The notes under the pieces are model-generated. The model saw nothing but the letters and a program-made list of their open reading frames with translations. It was not told where the DNA came from and searched no databases. The translations under genes were made by a program, and so were the position numbers. Positions 61,652-64,000 of a stretch of DNA of 64,000 bases are shown here, piece after piece. Origin of the DNA: Methylosinus sporium (GTDB lineage Bacteria > Pseudomonadota > Alphaproteobacteria > Rhizobiales > Beijerinckiaceae); the NCBI RefSeq assembly GCF_003113265.1, contig NZ_PUIV01000001.1, positions 310,001 to 374,000 of the forward strand, given 5' to 3'. The stretch's first letter is position 1; each line of letters opens with the position of its first letter.

Positions 61652-63484
61652 ATGAGCGATACTCCCCCTGATAATTTGCCGGAAGCGCCGAAGGACGGCG
61701 CGACCGAATCTCATTCCGATCCCAAAGGGCGCCCGCCCGAGGGACAGGCTTCCTCCTCCTTCTTCCGGCGCCGTGCGAGCTTGCGCAGCGCCGGCGAAGC
61801 CTTGCAGCCGGACGCGCCGCCGCCGCCCCCGCCGCGCCGCAAGCGGGAGGGAACGCTCTCCGCGCTCAGCAGCCTTCTCTCCCTGCTGCTGGTCTTCGCC
61901 GTGGCCGGCGTCTTCGGCCTCATCGCCGTGCTGCACAAGCTGCGCGAGCCCGGCCCGCTCGCCGCCGAGCGAATCGTCTATATCGCCCCGCACAGCGACG
62001 TTCCCGAGATTCTGGCGCAGCTCGAGCGCGACGGCGTCATCGACAATCCAATGCTGATGAATGTCGCCCTTTTGATCGAGGGCGTCCGCGGCAAGCTGAA
62101 GCCCGGCGAATATGCGTTCAAGCAGAACGCCAGCCTGCGCGAGGTGATGGACGAGCTGGTGAACGGCCGGCAGATTCTGCATGGCGTCACCATTCCCGAA
62201 GGGCTGACGACCGAGCAGGTGGTCTCGCGTCTGCGCGAGAACGACATTCTCGCCGGCGACATGTCGGAGTTGCCCAAGGAAGGGGCGCTGCTGCCGGAGA
62301 CCTATAAGGTCGCGCGCGGCTATCCGCGCGCCAAGCTGCTGGTAAAGATGCAGGAGGATCAGCGCAAGCTGCTGGATCAGATCTGGGCGCGCCGCCATTC
62401 CGACCTTCCGGTCAAGACGCCCTATGAGCTGGTGACGCTGGCCTCCATCGTCGAGAAAGAGACCGGCAAGGCCGATGAGCGCCCGCGCGTCGCCGCCGTG
62501 TTCATCAATCGCCTGCGCAAGGGAATGCGTCTGCAATCGGACCCCACCATCGTCTATGGCCTCGTCGGCGGGCGCGCCACGCTCGGCCGCGGCATTTTGA
62601 AGTCCGAGGTCGAGAAATGGACGCCTTATAACACCTATGCGATCGACGGCCTGCCGCCGGGGCCGATCGCCAATCCGGGCCGCGCGGCGTTGGAGGCGGT
62701 CGCCAATCCCTCGCGCACGCAAGAGCTCTATTTCGTCGCAGACGGCACGGGCGGCCATGTCTTCTCCGAGACGCTCGAGCAACATGCTCGTAACGTCCAG
62801 CGCTGGCGGCAGATCGAGAAGGATCGGGCTTCGGGCGTCGATCGGCTGGAGCCGGGCGCGGTGGTCGGGCCGACGCAGTCCGCCCCGCGGGAAAAGCGCG
62901 GCGACGCGGCTTTCGGCCGGCTCGTGGCGCTGGCCGATGCGGCCATGGAGCCGATCGCCGCCGCCGATCCGCGTCCTGGCGCGCTGAAGCGAATCGGCGC
63001 CGCTCTGCCTGCCATTCCGTTCGAATATGCCGGGGACAATGAGGCGAGCCTGCGTCTCGCCGCCGAGCGCGCCGCCGTGGCGGCTTCTGCGCCGCCGCTG
63101 TTCACCACGCCATTCGCCCAGCGCGCCCAGCCGGAGGCGCGCGCCGCGGTCGCTCTGCTGGCCAATGCCGCGCAAGAGGATTCGCAGGCGGCCGCCGACG
63201 ATCTCGCCGAGGACGAGGGGCTCGATTCGCCGACGAGCTATCCCGTCTCCGCCGCTCTGCGCGCCGAGCAGCGCGCTCGCGCGGCCCGGCTCGGCGTTTC
63301 CCCCGTCGAGGGCGGGCCCGAGGGACGGCCATTGCCGCTCTCGGCCTCTGCGGAGGCCGGCCGGCCGCCGCGCGCCGCCCGCGCCTTCGACGCTTCCGAG
63401 GGCACGCCGCTCGATCCGCTGCGCGACCGCGGCTGGGACTTGAACTCGGCGAAGATCGTGCCCGATGTGGCGAAATTTCGGTGA
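61652..63484 (+). CDS. mltG: Endolytic transglycosylase MltG, long form
   Basis: 610 residues. Cuts nascent glycan strands. Proline-rich cytoplasmic N-terminus, one helix (about 72-92), LysM-like region, and the YceG catalytic domain with Glu268 in ASIVEKETG, then RLRKGMRLQSDPT and NTYAIDGLPPGPI. About 200 residues after the domain are low-complexity Ala/Pro/Glu-rich, longer than in E. coli (340 residues). The acpP-fabF-mltG order is conserved. Confidence 0.95.
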   Translation: MSDTPPDNLPEAPKDGATESHSDPKGRPPEGQASSSFFRRRASLRSAGEALQPDAPPPPPPRRKREGTLSALSSLLSLLLVFAVAGVFGLIAVLHKLREPGPLAAERIVYIAPHSDVPEILAQLERDGVIDNPMLMNVALLIEGVRGKLKPGEYAFKQNASLREVMDELVNGRQILHGVTIPEGLTTEQVVSRLRENDILAGDMSELPKEGALLPETYKVARGYPRAKLLVKMQEDQRKLLDQIWARRHSDLPVKTPYELVTLASIVEKETGKADERPRVAAVFINRLRKGMRLQSDPTIVYGLVGGRATLGRGILKSEVEKWTPYNTYAIDGLPPGPIANPGRAALEAVANPSRTQELYFVADGTGGHVFSETLEQHARNVQRWRQIEKDRASGVDRLEPGAVVGPTQSAPREKRGDAAFGRLVALADAAMEPIAAADPRPGALKRIGAALPAIPFEYAGDNEASLRLAAERAAVAASAPPLFTTPFAQRAQPEARAAVALLANAAQEDSQAAADDLAEDEGLDSPTSYPVSAALRAEQRARAARLGVSPVEGGPEGRPLPLSASAEAGRPPRAARAFDASEGTPLDPLRDRGWDLNSAKIVPDVAKFR

Positions 63485-63489
63485 TGGAA

Positions 63490-63528
63490 GCGCGTAGCGA
63501 GTAGAGAGACAGTCTACTCGCCACGCGC
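63490..63528. repeat. Hairpin between mltG and yicC
   Basis: Arms 63490-63505 and 63513-63528 are complementary except one position out of 16, around a 7-nt loop (AGAGACAG region). It fills most of the 60-bp gap and may be a processing or REP-like element. Confidence 0.55.
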
Positions 63529-63544
63529 CCTAGCAAGGATCGCA

Positions 63545-64000
63545 ATGACTCTCGCCAGCATGACAGGCTTCGCCCGCGCCCATGACAATCTCGGGCCGTG
63601 GCGCTACGCCTGGGAGATCAAGACCGTCAATTCCAAAGGGCTGGATCTGCGGCTGCGCGTCCCGCCCAATTTCGACGCGGTGGAGGTCAAGGCGCGCGCG
63701 CTGATCGCCGGCCGCATCGCCCGCGGCTCCTGCTTCGCCAATCTCACCGCGCGGCGCGACGACGCGCTGGTCGAGACGCGCGTCAATCGCGCCGCGCTGG
63801 AGCGGCTGTTGAAAGCGCTCGACGACGTGCCCTTGCACGCATCCTTGCGGCCCGCCTCGCTCGACGGATTGCTCGCGGTGCGCGGCATTGTCGAGGTCAT
63901 CGAGCCGGAAGACGACGAAGAGCAGCGCAATGCGCTCGACGCAAAGGTGCTGGCGACATTGGCGCAGGCGCTCGACGCTCTCACCGCCTCGCGCGCCTCC
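63545..64000 (+). CDS. yicC: YicC family endoribonuclease, 3' end missing
   Basis: 152 codons to the window edge, all open. Start ATG 63545 with AAGGA 5 bases upstream. MTGFARA near the start and the WEIKTVNSKGLDLRLRVP block are the YicC N-terminal signature; the catalytic C-terminal domain (DUF1732) would lie beyond the window. In relatives gmk follows. Family members degrade small RNAs. Confidence 0.93.
   Translation, partial: MTLASMTGFARAHDNLGPWRYAWEIKTVNSKGLDLRLRVPPNFDAVEVKARALIAGRIARGSCFANLTARRDDALVETRVNRAALERLLKALDDVPLHASLRPASLDGLLAVRGIVEVIEPEDDEEQRNALDAKVLATLAQALDALTASRAS

Noticed and set aside
1-64000. tRNA, rRNA, CRISPR or transposase genes
   Set aside because: No T-arm-like tRNA ends, no spaced direct repeats of CRISPR type and no transposase motif were seen by eye. 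A covariance-model scan would be needed to exclude a tRNA fully.

Overview
The window reads as about 64 kb of a GC-rich alphaproteobacterial (Hyphomicrobiales) chromosome, most likely a type II methanotroph of the Methylosinus/Methylocystis kind. Two genes point that way: a Tat-exported, 13-cysteine copper-storage protein of the Csp1 type (21773-22204), and a secreted protein made of two copies of a domain that resembles the C-terminal cupredoxin domain of particulate methane monooxygenase subunit B (7453-8496). The rest is ordinary alphaproteobacterial housekeeping. The genus is inferred from these genes, not from a marker gene. No rRNA, tRNA, CRISPR array or insertion sequence was recognised.

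Layout. 1-6.7 kb: end of a CitE-like lyase, a mitofilin/Mic60-like gene followed by hemY, then smr, mltA and tim44 on the minus strand and fxsA on the plus strand. 6.7-8.8 kb: a gene-poor insert holding the PmoB-like gene. 8.8-11.3 kb: secB, then dnaQ, coaE and maf on the minus strand. 11.3-11.8 kb: an AT-rich gap with DnaA-box sequences next to hemE, the probable chromosome origin. 11.8-20.7 kb: hemE, hemJ, rho, mnmE, mnmG, rsmG, parA, parB, the origin-proximal cluster, with two perfect 16-bp parS sites. 20.9-25.5 kb: mgtC-like gene, csp1, a membrane protein behind a doubled palindrome, ahcY and a secreted orphan. 26.1-32.2 kb: divL, a tsaE-amgK fusion, murU and a diguanylate cyclase. 32.3-38 kb: five genes for envelope or glycan modification.

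38.1-46.4 kb: fumC; the complete core of the general stress switch (ecfG, nepR, phyR) with a matching promoter and a KGG-repeat stress protein; then ptsN, hpf, rpoN and lptB. 46.4-50 kb: leuD, then a TetR-controlled cassette of an SQR-like flavoprotein, a DUF1641 protein and an IscU-like scaffold. 50-56.4 kb: trypsin-like protein, O-methyltransferase, MFS transporter, orphan membrane protein, acs and a small exported peptide. 56.6-64 kb: fabD, an Asn-rich outer-membrane protein, fabG, acpP, fabF, mltG and the start of yicC.

Connections. The origin, parABS, DivL and Rho/Mnm genes make this a replication and cell-cycle neighbourhood. Lytic transglycosylases (MltA, MltG) release anhydro-muropeptides, and AmgK plus MurU would recycle the resulting MurNAc. 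Csp1 and the PmoB-like protein connect the region to copper and methane-oxidation biology. The intergenic spaces carry several families of REP-like palindromes. Functions are assigned by recognising sequence motifs by eye; no database search was run.
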